Assembly: GCA_035556755.1 (NCBI GenBank)
Contig: DATMEP010000148.1
Span: 1 to 35,149, forward strand
DNA length: 35,149 nucleotides
Direction of reading: 5' to 3'
Source: VRUE01 sp035556755
GTDB taxonomy: Bacteria > Actinomycetota > Thermoleophilia > Solirubrobacterales > 70-9
A model generated the notes under the pieces. That model had not been told where the DNA came from and searched no databases. It saw nothing but the letters and a program-made list of their open reading frames with translations. A program made the translations under genes and the position numbers. Positions 1-7,031 of this stretch are shown here, piece after piece (position 1 is the stretch's first letter; each line of letters begins with the position of its first letter).

Positions 1-2
1 TG

Positions 3-56
3 GCCGAGGGCGACTTCTTGAAGCACCCGCGGATTTCTACAGCTCGCGGCGGTTAG
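3..56 (+). CDS. possible 3' end of a gene entering from the left
   Basis: An open frame runs from the window edge to a TAG at 54-56 and would encode the last 17 residues of a protein (ending STARGG). It is convergent with the htrA-like gene, whose stop lies at 73-75, so a 16-base gap between convergent genes is plausible. The piece is too short to assign a family, and the open frame could be chance in such GC-rich DNA. Confidence 0.25.
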   Translation, partial: AEGDFLKHPRISTARGG

Positions 57-72
57 ATGTCTTGGCGGCCGC

Positions 73-1212
73 TCAGCCGCCGGATTCGGCGTCGGGTCGC
101 TCGCCGAGAGTTACCTCGACGTCGTCCCTGCTGCCGTCCTCGTGGAGCACTTCCAGCGTCACCTTCTCACCCGGCCGGAAGGAGGAGATGTGGCGGGAGA
201 GATCGTCCGGGCGGACGATCTCTCGACCCTCGATCGCGAGGATCGTGTCGCCGCCGACCTGGTAGGGAACGCCCTGGAAACGCAGTTTGTCCTCGCCGCC
301 CTCCAGCCCGGCGTCGTCGGCCGGCCCGTCCGGGACGACTTCGGCGACCAGGCCGCCGAACTTGGCGTCGAGGTCGAGGCGCTCGGCGAGCTGCGGGTAG
401 AGCGCCTGGCTGGAGACGCCGATGTAGGCGTACTCGACCGTACCGTCCTTTTTCAGCTGGGCGACCGAACGCTCTACGGCGGAGATCGGCACGGCGAAGC
501 CGACTCCGTCGCTGGCGCCGGAGCTGGTCTCGATCTGCTGGTTGATGCCGATCACGCGGGCGCTCGCGTCAAGCAGCGGTCCGCCGGAGTTGCCGGGGTT
601 GATCGAAGCGTCGGTCTGGATCGCGCCCTCGATCTGGAACTGGGTCAGCGACCCCACCGAGCGGTCGGTCGCCGAGACGATCCCGACCGAGAGCGACTGC
701 TGCTCGCCGAACGGGCTGCCGATCGCCGCCACCGGCTGGCCGACGACCAGCTCCTCGTCGTCCCCGAGCTCGAGCGGGTGCAGCTCGAACCCGTTCGGCT
801 CCACCTCGAGCAGAGCGACGTCGGCGAACGGGTCGAAGCCGACGATCTCCGCCGGCACGACGTTGCGGTCGGGGAACTCGACGAAGACCGCCTTGGCCTC
901 CTCCCGGTCGCCGCCCTCGCCGTCGGTGACCACGTGGGCGTTGGTGACGATCCTGCCTTCGCCGTCGAGGACGAAGCCCGACCCTTCGCCGCCCCCGCCG
1001 TCGAAGATCGAACGGATCGTGACCACGCCGGGCGAAGCCTCGCGGTAGACCTCGGCCGCGTCGAAGCCGCTGTCCGCTGCCGTCTGGACGACCACCTGCG
1101 TGGTCGTCTTCTCGCCTGCCGTGGAGGCCGTGGTCGAGTCGCCATCGGACCCTCCGCATCCCGTGAGCGGAGCCAACAGGGCCAGCAGCAGCGCTGCCGC
1201 CAGTCGCTTCAC
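73..1212 (-). CDS. HtrA/DegP-like serine protease lipoprotein with PDZ domain
   Basis: A 379-aa envelope protease of the S1C (HtrA/DegP/DegS) family, which degrades or cleaves misfolded exported proteins. The N-terminus is a lipoprotein signal with lipobox LTGC, giving lipidated Cys19, followed by a low-complexity Ser/Thr linker. The trypsin-like domain spans about 52-260, with the triad His93 (TNAHVV), Asp131 (ADVALLEV) and Ser209 (NPGNSGGP). A single PDZ domain covers about 265-370 (VVPDGPADDAGLEGG), and the length is normal for a one-PDZ HtrA. The start is a GTG whose GTGA overlaps the stop of the histidine kinase gene, so translation is probably coupled. The operon order regulator-kinase-protease suggests that the two-component system controls this protease in response to envelope stress. 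The family is clear; the stress role is inferred from context. Confidence 0.93.
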   Translation of the reverse strand: MKRLAAALLLALLAPLTGCGGSDGDSTTASTAGEKTTTQVVVQTAADSGFDAAEVYREASPGVVTIRSIFDGGGGEGSGFVLDGEGRIVTNAHVVTDGEGGDREEAKAVFVEFPDRNVVPAEIVGFDPFADVALLEVEPNGFELHPLELGDDEELVVGQPVAAIGSPFGEQQSLSVGIVSATDRSVGSLTQFQIEGAIQTDASINPGNSGGPLLDASARVIGINQQIETSSGASDGVGFAVPISAVERSVAQLKKDGTVEYAYIGVSSQALYPQLAERLDLDAKFGGLVAEVVPDGPADDAGLEGGEDKLRFQGVPYQVGGDTILAIEGREIVRPDDLSRHISSFRPGEKVTLEVLHEDGSRDDVEVTLGERPDAESGG

Positions 1213-2267
1213 GCGACCGCCTCGACCGGCTCGATCGCCCTGGGCGGGGGCATGCCCACGTCGCCCGGCGGCAGGTCGAGCGTGAAGGCGGTGAAGCGGC
1301 GGCTGGAGGAGATCGTCACGCGGCCCTCCATCCTTTGGGCCAGCTCCCGGGCGATCGCCAGGCCGAGCCCGGAACCTCCGGCCGAGTCGGCCGTGTAGAA
1401 ACGCTCGAAGATGCGTTTCTGGACCCGCTGCGGGATTCCGGGACCGTCGTCGGAGACGGTCAAAGCGGCGCGGCGATTGACGGAGTAGGTGGTCACGGTG
1501 ACGCTGGCGGCCTCGGGCGTGTGGACAAGGGCGTTATCGAGCAGGATACGGATGATCTGACGCACCCGTTCGGGGTCGGCAAGGGCGGTCACCGGGCTCG
1601 CCGGTGTCCTCAACTCAAGCCGTGAGCCGCGGCGGTCGGCGCGGGGACCGAACTCCCGTGCCACGTCTCGCGCCAGCGAGCTGAGGTCCACGGGGCGAGA
1701 TTCCAGTTCGACCCCGCCGGCGTCCAGCTGGGTGAGGTTGAGAAGGTCCGCGGTGAGCTTGGTCAGGCGCTCGATCTGCTGGCGCATGGTCCGCACGAAC
1801 TCGGCGCGCTCCTCGGGGCTGGGCTCCTCTTCTTCGAGCAGCTCGACGAAACCGCCGAGGCTGAAGATCGGCGTGCGCAGCTCGTGCGAGGCATTGGCGA
1901 TGAACTGTTTGCGGGCGCTGTCCAGCTCGGCGAGGCGACGCTGCATCTCGTTGAAGGTGCGGGCGAGCTGGCCGAGCTGGCCGGAGGAGTCGACCGGGAT
2001 GCGGGCTGCAAAGTTCCCTTCGGCGACCTCGCGCGCCGCCTCGTCGATCCTTTTCACGCGTGAGGCGACCATCTGCGCGAAGTAGAAGCCGATCCCCAGC
2101 GACAGCAGCAGGGCGATCAGTGCCCCGGCCAGGATCGGGCCCGCCGCCTCGGAGTGGCCGCCGATCGGGACGACCCAGATGTAGACGATGACCGACGTCC
2201 CCACTCCGATCGCCAGCGAGACCGTAGTGATCATGCTGCCGAGCGGCGTGAGGCGGAGCCGTTTCAT
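1209..2267 (-). CDS. sensor histidine kinase (HAMP, HisKA, HATPase)
   Basis: A 352-aa membrane sensor kinase. There are two membrane helices at about 12-34 and 43-65 with only a very short external loop, so sensing is likely intramembrane or at the membrane surface. A HAMP linker follows (about 66-118), then a HisKA dimerisation helix with the H-box SHELRTP (His128). The ATPase domain has an N-box (LLDNALVH), G1 (DDGPGIP) and G2 (GGSGLGLAI). The ATG at 2267 overlaps the regulator stop (ATGA). The same frame stays open upstream through the regulator gene, but that part has no kinase similarity and the ATG at 2267 fits the N-terminal helix. The expected partner is the adjacent OmpR-type regulator. 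Confidence 0.95.
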   Translation of the reverse strand: MKRLRLTPLGSMITTVSLAIGVGTSVIVYIWVVPIGGHSEAAGPILAGALIALLLSLGIGFYFAQMVASRVKRIDEAAREVAEGNFAARIPVDSSGQLGQLARTFNEMQRRLAELDSARKQFIANASHELRTPIFSLGGFVELLEEEEPSPEERAEFVRTMRQQIERLTKLTADLLNLTQLDAGGVELESRPVDLSSLARDVAREFGPRADRRGSRLELRTPASPVTALADPERVRQIIRILLDNALVHTPEAASVTVTTYSVNRRAALTVSDDGPGIPQRVQKRIFERFYTADSAGGSGLGLAIARELAQRMEGRVTISSSRRFTAFTLDLPPGDVGMPPPRAIEPVEAVA

Positions 2268-2959
2268 TCTCGGAAGCGGTAGCCGACGCCTCGTACCGTG
2301 AACAGGTACTCGGGCTGCTTGGGATCGCCCTCCAGCTTCTCGCGCAGGTGGCGGATGTGGACGTCGACCGTGCGGGGGTCGCGGTAGTCGGAGTCCCCCC
2401 AGACGTGCTCGAGCAGCGTCTCGCGGCTGAGCACACGACCGGGCGAGCGGGCGAGCGCGCTGAGGATCTCGAACTCGACGTAGGTCACCGCGACCTCCTC
2501 CTCGCGCAGTACCACCATGCGGCGGCCGGGGTCGATCTTCAGCTCGCCGTGGTCGATCGGTTCCTCGTCGGGGGGTCCGCCCACCATTCGCGAGCGGCGC
2601 AGCGCCGCCTTTACCCGGCTGCGGAACTCGCGCATCGAGAAGGGCTTGGTTATGTAGTCGTCGGCGCCGACCTCGAGGCCGGCGACCTTGTCCGTCTCGC
2701 TGCCCTTCGCGGTCAACATGATGATCGGCACCTGGCTGCGCCGCCGCAGTTGCCGGCAGACCTCGACCCCGTCGAGCTTGGGCAGCATCAGGTCGAGGAT
2801 GACCAGGTCGAAGCGGGCCTCGCCGAAGCGCTCCAGCGCCTCGCGCCCGTCCAGGGCCGAGATCACCAGGTACCCGTCTTTGCGCAGCGGGTAGCTGAGA
2901 AGGGTCTGAACCGACTGCTCGTCGTCGACGAGCAGTATCCGTGTAGCCCCGTTCGGCAT
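2264..2959 (-). CDS. OmpR/PhoB-family response regulator
   Basis: A 231-aa regulator with an N-terminal receiver domain (ILLVDDEQ acidic pocket, phospho-acceptor Asp56 in LVILDLMLP, Lys in TKPFS). Its C-terminal OmpR-type winged helix (about 130-231) carries the typical VWGDSDYRDPRTVDVHIRHL and GVGYRF signatures. The ATG at 2957-2959 was chosen because it begins directly before the receiver; an open extension to 3133 has no family counterpart. No strong Shine-Dalgarno is visible before it, so initiation may be weak or leaderless. It is the first gene of a three-gene operon with the kinase and the HtrA-like protease, coupled by 4-base overlaps. An AGTAC-TTG-GTACT inverted repeat lies about 85-95 bases upstream and could be an operator. 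Confidence 0.94.
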   Translation of the reverse strand: MPNGATRILLVDDEQSVQTLLSYPLRKDGYLVISALDGREALERFGEARFDLVILDLMLPKLDGVEVCRQLRRRSQVPIIMLTAKGSETDKVAGLEVGADDYITKPFSMREFRSRVKAALRRSRMVGGPPDEEPIDHGELKIDPGRRMVVLREEEVAVTYVEFEILSALARSPGRVLSRETLLEHVWGDSDYRDPRTVDVHIRHLREKLEGDPKQPEYLFTVRGVGYRFRE

Positions 2960-3042
2960 AGAGGGAAGGGTAATCCCCTGCTTTGGCCAGATTTGCCTGA
3001 GCCCTCCCGGACGGAAAAACTGGGCCTTTGGACGTATGTGCG

Positions 3043-3055
3043 AGTACCAAGTACT
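3043..3055. promoter_or_regulatory. short palindrome between divergent genes, possible operator
   Basis: A perfect 5-bp inverted repeat, AGTAC CAA GTACT, sits in the 120-base gap between the divergent regulator operon (start 2959, minus) and the small FlgM-like gene (start 3080, plus). The position suits an operator serving one or both directions. The site is short and only one copy is seen, so the role is inferred. Confidence 0.3.
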
Positions 3056-3079
3056 AAGGGTCTCGGGTCGCGAGCCGAT

Positions 3080-3271
3080 ATGAGACGCAGGATGCAGCGG
3101 CGACAGCTGAAGAGACTGATCGAGACCGGCCATTACCGCCCCGAGCCGCAGCAGATCGCGGAGGCGATGCTGCAGCGGCGTGGCGTGCGCGAGCTTCTGA
3201 CCGCCGGTAACGCGGTCAGCTCAGCTGGTCGAATCCAACCGGCTTCAACCGGCCGCCGCCAGGCAGCCTGA
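3080..3271 (+). CDS. small FlgM/anti-sigma-28-like protein
   Basis: A 63-aa basic protein. Residues about 9-40 (LKRLIETGHYRPEP, then QQIAEAMLQRRGVRELL) resemble the C-terminal sigma-28-binding region of FlgM, where a helix, a GxY turn and an 'IAxxML' helix form the anti-sigma surface. FlgM normally holds back FliA until the flagellar hook is complete. No flagellar gene is present in the window, so this may be an orphan anti-sigma factor for another sigma, or only a look-alike. The ATG at 3080 is the first start after the divergent promoter region, though no strong ribosome-binding site is seen. The last 56 bases overlap the end of thiL on the other strand, and the C-terminal 20 residues lack family similarity. 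Confidence 0.5.
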   Translation: MRRRMQRRQLKRLIETGHYRPEPQQIAEAMLQRRGVRELLTAGNAVSSAGRIQPASTGRRQAA

Positions 3272-4211
3272 TCTCCACTCCTTCGCCGGAGACGACCTCC
3301 CCGACACGGGTGAGCGTCACGCCAACCACCTCGACTGCCGCGCTCGCCTCCGCCAGGCGCTCTGCTGGCAGCGCTGCCAGCAGCTCGTAGTCTTCGCCGC
3401 CCTGGATGGCCAGCTCCAGCGGTTCGCGCCCGGCGTCGGCCGCCACCTCGGCGACCCCGACGGCGAGCGGCAGAGCGGACGCATCGATCTGTAGGCCGAC
3501 GCCGCTCGCCTTCGCCAGGTGGCGGGCGTCGCCGCCGAGCCCGTCGCTGAGGTCGATCATCGCGGTTGCCCCCGCCTCGGCCAGCGCCCGTCCGGCCTCC
3601 AGCCGCGGCTGAGGTTCCAGCTGCCGCCGGATCAACTCGCCGAGTTCGCGTTTAGTCACGCTATTCGTGACTAAGTGCGAACTGGACCCGGTCTCCGGCT
3701 CCAGCAGCAGGCCTGCCGCGGCGCCGCCGATCTCGCCGGTCACGACCAGGACGTCTCCGGGGCGGGCGCCACCCCGGGTGACCAGCTGCTCCGGACTCGG
3801 CGCGTGGCCGACCACGGTCACCGCCAGAGTCAGCGCCGGCGCGCGGGTTACGTCGCCGCCGGCCAGGCTGATGCCGGTCGCCGCCGCCAGCTTGGCGAGC
3901 CCGTCGAGCAGCTCCAGGCAGCCCTCTTCGTCGAGGTCCGTCGGGACGCCGAGGACGACGTAGGCCTCACCCGGTTCGGCGCCCATCGCCGCCAGGTCGG
4001 AAAGCGCGGTGGCGAGGGCCTTGTGGCCGATCTGCCCCAGGCTGCTCTGCCCCCGGTGGAAGTGGACCCCCTCGACCAGCGCGTCGACGGAGGTCGCGGT
4101 GGCGCCATCCGGCACAGCGATTGCGGCGTCGTCGCCGGAGCCGAGCCGCAGACGCGGCCCGTCGGGCGGCAGCCGCTCCCGCACCCGCTCCAGCAGCTCG
4201 AACTCGCCCAT
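3216..4211 (-). CDS. thiL: thiamine-monophosphate kinase
   Basis: A 331-aa ATP-dependent kinase that makes thiamine diphosphate from thiamine monophosphate, the last step of cofactor synthesis. Family signatures appear in order: GSGDDAAI (metal/ATP binding), TSVDALVEGVHF, KALATALSDLAAMGA, SLAGGDVT, a central MIDLSDGL motif and QGGEDYELL. The ATG at 4209-4211 was chosen because a strong AGGAGG ribosome site lies about 10 bases upstream and because the family begins with 'GEFELLERV'. A 43-residue upstream extension is Arg-rich and unlikely. There is an odd Ser/Thr-rich patch (SSHLVTNSVTKRE) in the middle of the protein where the DNA forms a perfect 9-bp hairpin (3652-3674). The gene is divergent from the flippase-like gene and stands alone. 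Confidence 0.95.
   Translation of the reverse strand: MGEFELLERVRERLPPDGPRLRLGSGDDAAIAVPDGATATSVDALVEGVHFHRGQSSLGQIGHKALATALSDLAAMGAEPGEAYVVLGVPTDLDEEGCLELLDGLAKLAAATGISLAGGDVTRAPALTLAVTVVGHAPSPEQLVTRGGARPGDVLVVTGEIGGAAAGLLLEPETGSSSHLVTNSVTKRELGELIRRQLEPQPRLEAGRALAEAGATAMIDLSDGLGGDARHLAKASGVGLQIDASALPLAVGVAEVAADAGREPLELAIQGGEDYELLAALPAERLAEASAAVEVVGVTLTRVGEVVSGEGVEIRLPGGGRLKPVGFDQLS
3652..3674. repeat. perfect 9-bp inverted repeat inside thiL
   Basis: TTAGTCACG - CTATT - CGTGACTAA forms a perfect 9-bp stem with a 5-base loop. It is unusually AT-rich for the surrounding gene and encodes an atypical Thr/Ser/Val patch. It could be a small mobile palindrome that landed in frame, or a chance structure. 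Only one full copy is seen in the window. Confidence 0.5.
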
Positions 4212-4273
4212 ACGCCCATTCTCCTCCTGGTGCCCCCCATGGGTAGCCACCCGCGTCACTAAGGTGAGACGAC

Positions 4274-5344
4274 GTGGAGCGGGGTGAGCCACTTCTGCAC
4301 CGGATCGGCGCCGCCGCAGCGCGCGTCGGCGCGCGCCCACCGCGCAGCAAGCGCGTCCGCCTCGCGATCCAGCTCGGGATCGCGATCCTCGTCTTCGGCT
4401 TCCTCGTCCTCACCGTCGTCAACCAGTGGGCCGAGATCCGCGACGAGGGCGTCCACTTCCACAGCGTCTGGCTGATCCCGGCGCTCGTCTTTCTCGCCCT
4501 CTTCTACGTCCTCAGCGCGCTCGGCTGGGACCTGATCCTGCGCTTCCTCGGCCACCGGATCGGTCTCGGCCGCGCCCAGGTCGCCTGGGGCCAGCCGTTG
4601 CTCGCCCGCTACGTGCCGGGCAGTGTGCTCTACGTCCTCGGTCGCCTGCTGCTCTCCGAGCGGGCCGGCGTGTCGCGCCGCATCACCCTCGCCAGCATCG
4701 TCTACGAACAGGCGATCTCGGCCACCTCGGCGATCTGCGTCGCCGCCTACTTCTTCATCAGCCATCCGGACCTGGAGGGACAGCCGCTGCGCTGGGCGGT
4801 GCTGCTGCTGATCCCAGCCCTGATCGCAATCCTCAGCCCGCGCGTTTTCCGTCCCCTCGCCGATCGCGCCCTGGCGGCCTTCGGCCGCGATCCGCTGCCG
4901 GCGGTGATCCCGCTGCGCGGCATCGTCATCCTGCTCGGCTTCTACGCCCTCAACTGGGGCGTGGTCGCGATCGGCCTCTACTGCGTCGCCCGCTCGGTCA
5001 GCGAGATCCCGCTCGACGAGATCCTCACCGTCGGCTCGGCGCAAGCGGTCGGCTATGTGGCCGCGCTCATCACCTTGGTCGCGCCGGCCGGGCTGGGCAT
5101 CCGCGACGCTGCCTTCGCCTGGGCGGTGAAGGTGGCGGTGCCGGGCCAGAGCTTCGCGATCGCCTCGCTGATCGCGATCGTCGTGCGCGGCGTGATGACC
5201 GTGGTCGAGCTGGTCTACGTCGGCGTCGTCACCGCGCTGGGGAGAAGAGAGGGCTGGTCGATCCCCACCGGCGTGCTGCATCCGTCACCCGAGGAGGAAG
5301 CAGCGGACGCCCCACCCCGCACCCACGCCCCCGAGGTTCTCTAG
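4274..5344 (+). CDS. multi-pass flippase-like membrane protein (LPG synthase TM family)
   Basis: A 356-aa integral membrane protein of the lysylphosphatidylglycerol synthase TM-region/UPF0104 'flippase-like' family (PF03706). These proteins are thought to move or present lipid-linked substrates and often accompany glycosyltransferases. About eight hydrophobic helices are visible (for example 30-48, 63-83, 128-150, 163-182, 205-225, 245-265, 280-310). Family-typical stretches include PGSVLYVLGRLLLS and TLVAPAGLGIRDA. The C-terminal 30 residues are hydrophilic and Pro/Glu-rich. The start is a GTG at 4274 preceded by an AAGGTGAG site. It is divergent from thiL, with only 62 bases holding both 5' regions. 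The family assignment is firm; the substrate is unknown. Confidence 0.85.
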   Translation: MERGEPLLHRIGAAAARVGARPPRSKRVRLAIQLGIAILVFGFLVLTVVNQWAEIRDEGVHFHSVWLIPALVFLALFYVLSALGWDLILRFLGHRIGLGRAQVAWGQPLLARYVPGSVLYVLGRLLLSERAGVSRRITLASIVYEQAISATSAICVAAYFFISHPDLEGQPLRWAVLLLIPALIAILSPRVFRPLADRALAAFGRDPLPAVIPLRGIVILLGFYALNWGVVAIGLYCVARSVSEIPLDEILTVGSAQAVGYVAALITLVAPAGLGIRDAAFAWAVKVAVPGQSFAIASLIAIVVRGVMTVVELVYVGVVTALGRREGWSIPTGVLHPSPEEEAADAPPRTHAPEVL

Positions 5345-5349
5345 GGGCG

Positions 5350-5706
5350 CTAGAAGTCGTCCTGCAGCCTTCGCCAGACCTTTCGACCAGGGCCCGGCGA
5401 CTCGACAGCTCCCGCATCTCTCAGCGCCCGGAGCACGCTGCGGATCTGGCTGGCGCTGATATCGGGCATGGCAGCCCCGACGTCGGCGAAGGTGAACGCG
5501 TCCGAGGTTCGGGATCGCACGAACTGCTCGATGCGCTTGGTCTTGGAGCCTCTGCCGCTGTCGAGCGTTCCGGCACGATCCTCGAACTCCTTGTAGGCGG
5601 CGTTGAGGATTCCGAGGAAGTAGTTGAGCCAGGGCCAGATGTCGTGCTGTCCGCGATCCCATCCCTCCGCCGACTTCTTGAAATAGGCACTATGCAGGAA
5701 AAGTAC
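5350..5706 (-). pseudogene. truncated Fic-family protein, C-terminal remnant
   Basis: An open minus-strand frame of 118 codons without a plausible ATG/GTG start at its head; an in-frame TAG sits at 5707-5709. The translation matches the C-terminal part of a group of Fic proteins: FKKSAEGWDRGQHDIWPWL and YFLGILNAAYKEFEDR helices, then a winged helix (TKRIEQFVRSR, followed by the recognition part ISASQIRSVLRALRDAG). The catalytic Fic core with its HPFxxGNGR motif, which AMPylates target proteins, is absent. Only 44 bases separate the break from the stop of the glycosyltransferase gene at 5751, so the 5' part has been deleted. The DNA near the break is AT-richer than its flanks. It is probably non-functional, though an internal start could still yield a short DNA-binding protein. 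Confidence 0.7.
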
Positions 5707-5750
5707 CTATTTAGTGGCACTTAGCAACCCATTTCACTCGGAATCCGCTG

Positions 5751-7031
5751 TTAAAGCGGGATGCGGGCGGCGAGCTGGAGGGCGGTTAGAGCCAGGACTG
5801 CTGCCACGAGGCGTTCGTCGCGGGAGATTGCTGCGAAAGGCAATGCCCAGATGACGTACCAGGGGAGGAGCCAGGCGGTGGCTAGGAGGAGGCCGAGGGC
5901 GGCCCAGCCGGCCGCGCGGATCCAGTCAGCGCCGCGGTGGACCCAGCGCAGCAGCCAGGCCCCGAAGGCGAGGTAGGCGATGGCGGTGAGGGCTCGGATC
6001 GCGTCGACGTCGACGTTCAGCGCCTCCGAGAGGAGGTTGGGGAGGCTGTAGTTGCTGACGCGGCCCTGGTTCTCGCCAGCAACCGTCGCCGAGTCGAGGA
6101 AGTGCGGGCCGAAGGCGAGGAGGCCGGCGGCGCCGGTCGCGGCGAGTGCGATGGCGGCCCCGAGGACCAGGCGTTTGGGCCGCGCCGCCCCGAGCAGGGC
6201 GAAGGGGGCGACGAAGGCGGAGCTGAGCTTGAGGCCGATCGCCGCGACGATCGCGAAGCCGCCGCTCGCCTCGCGTGCGGCAAGCACCGCGGCACAGCCG
6301 GCGACGGCGACGAGAACCGTCGTCGCGTCGTTGTGGGCGCCGCCGACGACGTGGACGAGGACGAGCGGGTTGAGGGCGACCATGACGAAGCCGCGCCGCG
6401 GGTCGATGCCGCGCCCGGGTGCGAGGCGGGCGACCAGCAGCGCCAGAGCCAGGACCGACGCCGCCGCGATCGCCTTCAGCGTCCACAGCGCCGCCGGCAC
6501 GGACAGCAGTGCGAGCGGGTAGGTGGCGAGGGTGAAGAGCGGTCCGTAGGCGCTCGGCGAGTCGGCCCAGCCGACGTGGGGAAAGGCCGGGTCGCCCGGC
6601 AGTGCCGCCGGCGCGTGGGTGTAGGGGTTGAGGTCGCCGACGACACCGAGGCGGGCGTAATCGAGGTAGCTGAAGACGTCCTGTGAGAGCAACGGCGCGG
6701 AGAGCGCAAAGGCAGCTATCAGCAGCACGGAGGCACCGCGGAGCAGGCGGCGGTCGAGGGCGGGGGCGGCGAAGAAGACGCAGAGGTGGGCAGCGAAGGC
6801 AACCCAGAGCAGGGCGTAGTAGGTGCCCGCCCCTATTCCGAGCCCCTCGCCGTAGAGGCCGAGCAGCCAGCCAGGCCCGTCCCCCCGTGCGGCGGGGACC
6901 AGCCCGGGCCCCGGCGCCGCAAGCGGCACCGCGACCAGCGCCAGGCCGATCAGGCCGGCGAACCCGAGCGCCGCGCGAGCGCCGCCGTTAGCCGGCAGCC
7001 CCGACCCCGCCGGTTTCGTCTCCGCCGCCAC
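5751..7031 (-). CDS. GT-C fold polyprenol-phosphate mannosyltransferase-like membrane protein
   Basis: A 426-aa multi-pass membrane protein with about 11 hydrophobic helices. It resembles the actinobacterial MptA/MptB and GT87 families, which use polyprenol-phosphate mannose to extend lipid-linked mannans outside the membrane. Visible signatures are the acidic first-loop motif SQDVFSYLDYARL followed by NPYTHAP, the PSAYGPLF loop, and AHNDA in a central loop. Its first 44 bases overlap the 3' end of the PBP gene, so the two are probably co-transcribed as part of an envelope-building cluster (MscS-like, PBP, this gene). The 7031 start is the only reasonable ATG. A CCGCT/AGCGG mini-hairpin overlaps the stop codon. 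The GT-C membership is well supported; the exact sugar acceptor is not visible. Confidence 0.8.
   Translation of the reverse strand: MAAETKPAGSGLPANGGARAALGFAGLIGLALVAVPLAAPGPGLVPAARGDGPGWLLGLYGEGLGIGAGTYYALLWVAFAAHLCVFFAAPALDRRLLRGASVLLIAAFALSAPLLSQDVFSYLDYARLGVVGDLNPYTHAPAALPGDPAFPHVGWADSPSAYGPLFTLATYPLALLSVPAALWTLKAIAAASVLALALLVARLAPGRGIDPRRGFVMVALNPLVLVHVVGGAHNDATTVLVAVAGCAAVLAAREASGGFAIVAAIGLKLSSAFVAPFALLGAARPKRLVLGAAIALAATGAAGLLAFGPHFLDSATVAGENQGRVSNYSLPNLLSEALNVDVDAIRALTAIAYLAFGAWLLRWVHRGADWIRAAGWAALGLLLATAWLLPWYVIWALPFAAISRDERLVAAVLALTALQLAARIPL

Noticed and set aside
2268..3050. Long open frame continuing upstream of the histidine kinase
   Set aside because: It is the out-of-frame shadow of the response regulator gene; it is Arg/Pro-rich with no kinase similarity, and the ATG at 2267 fits the membrane helix.
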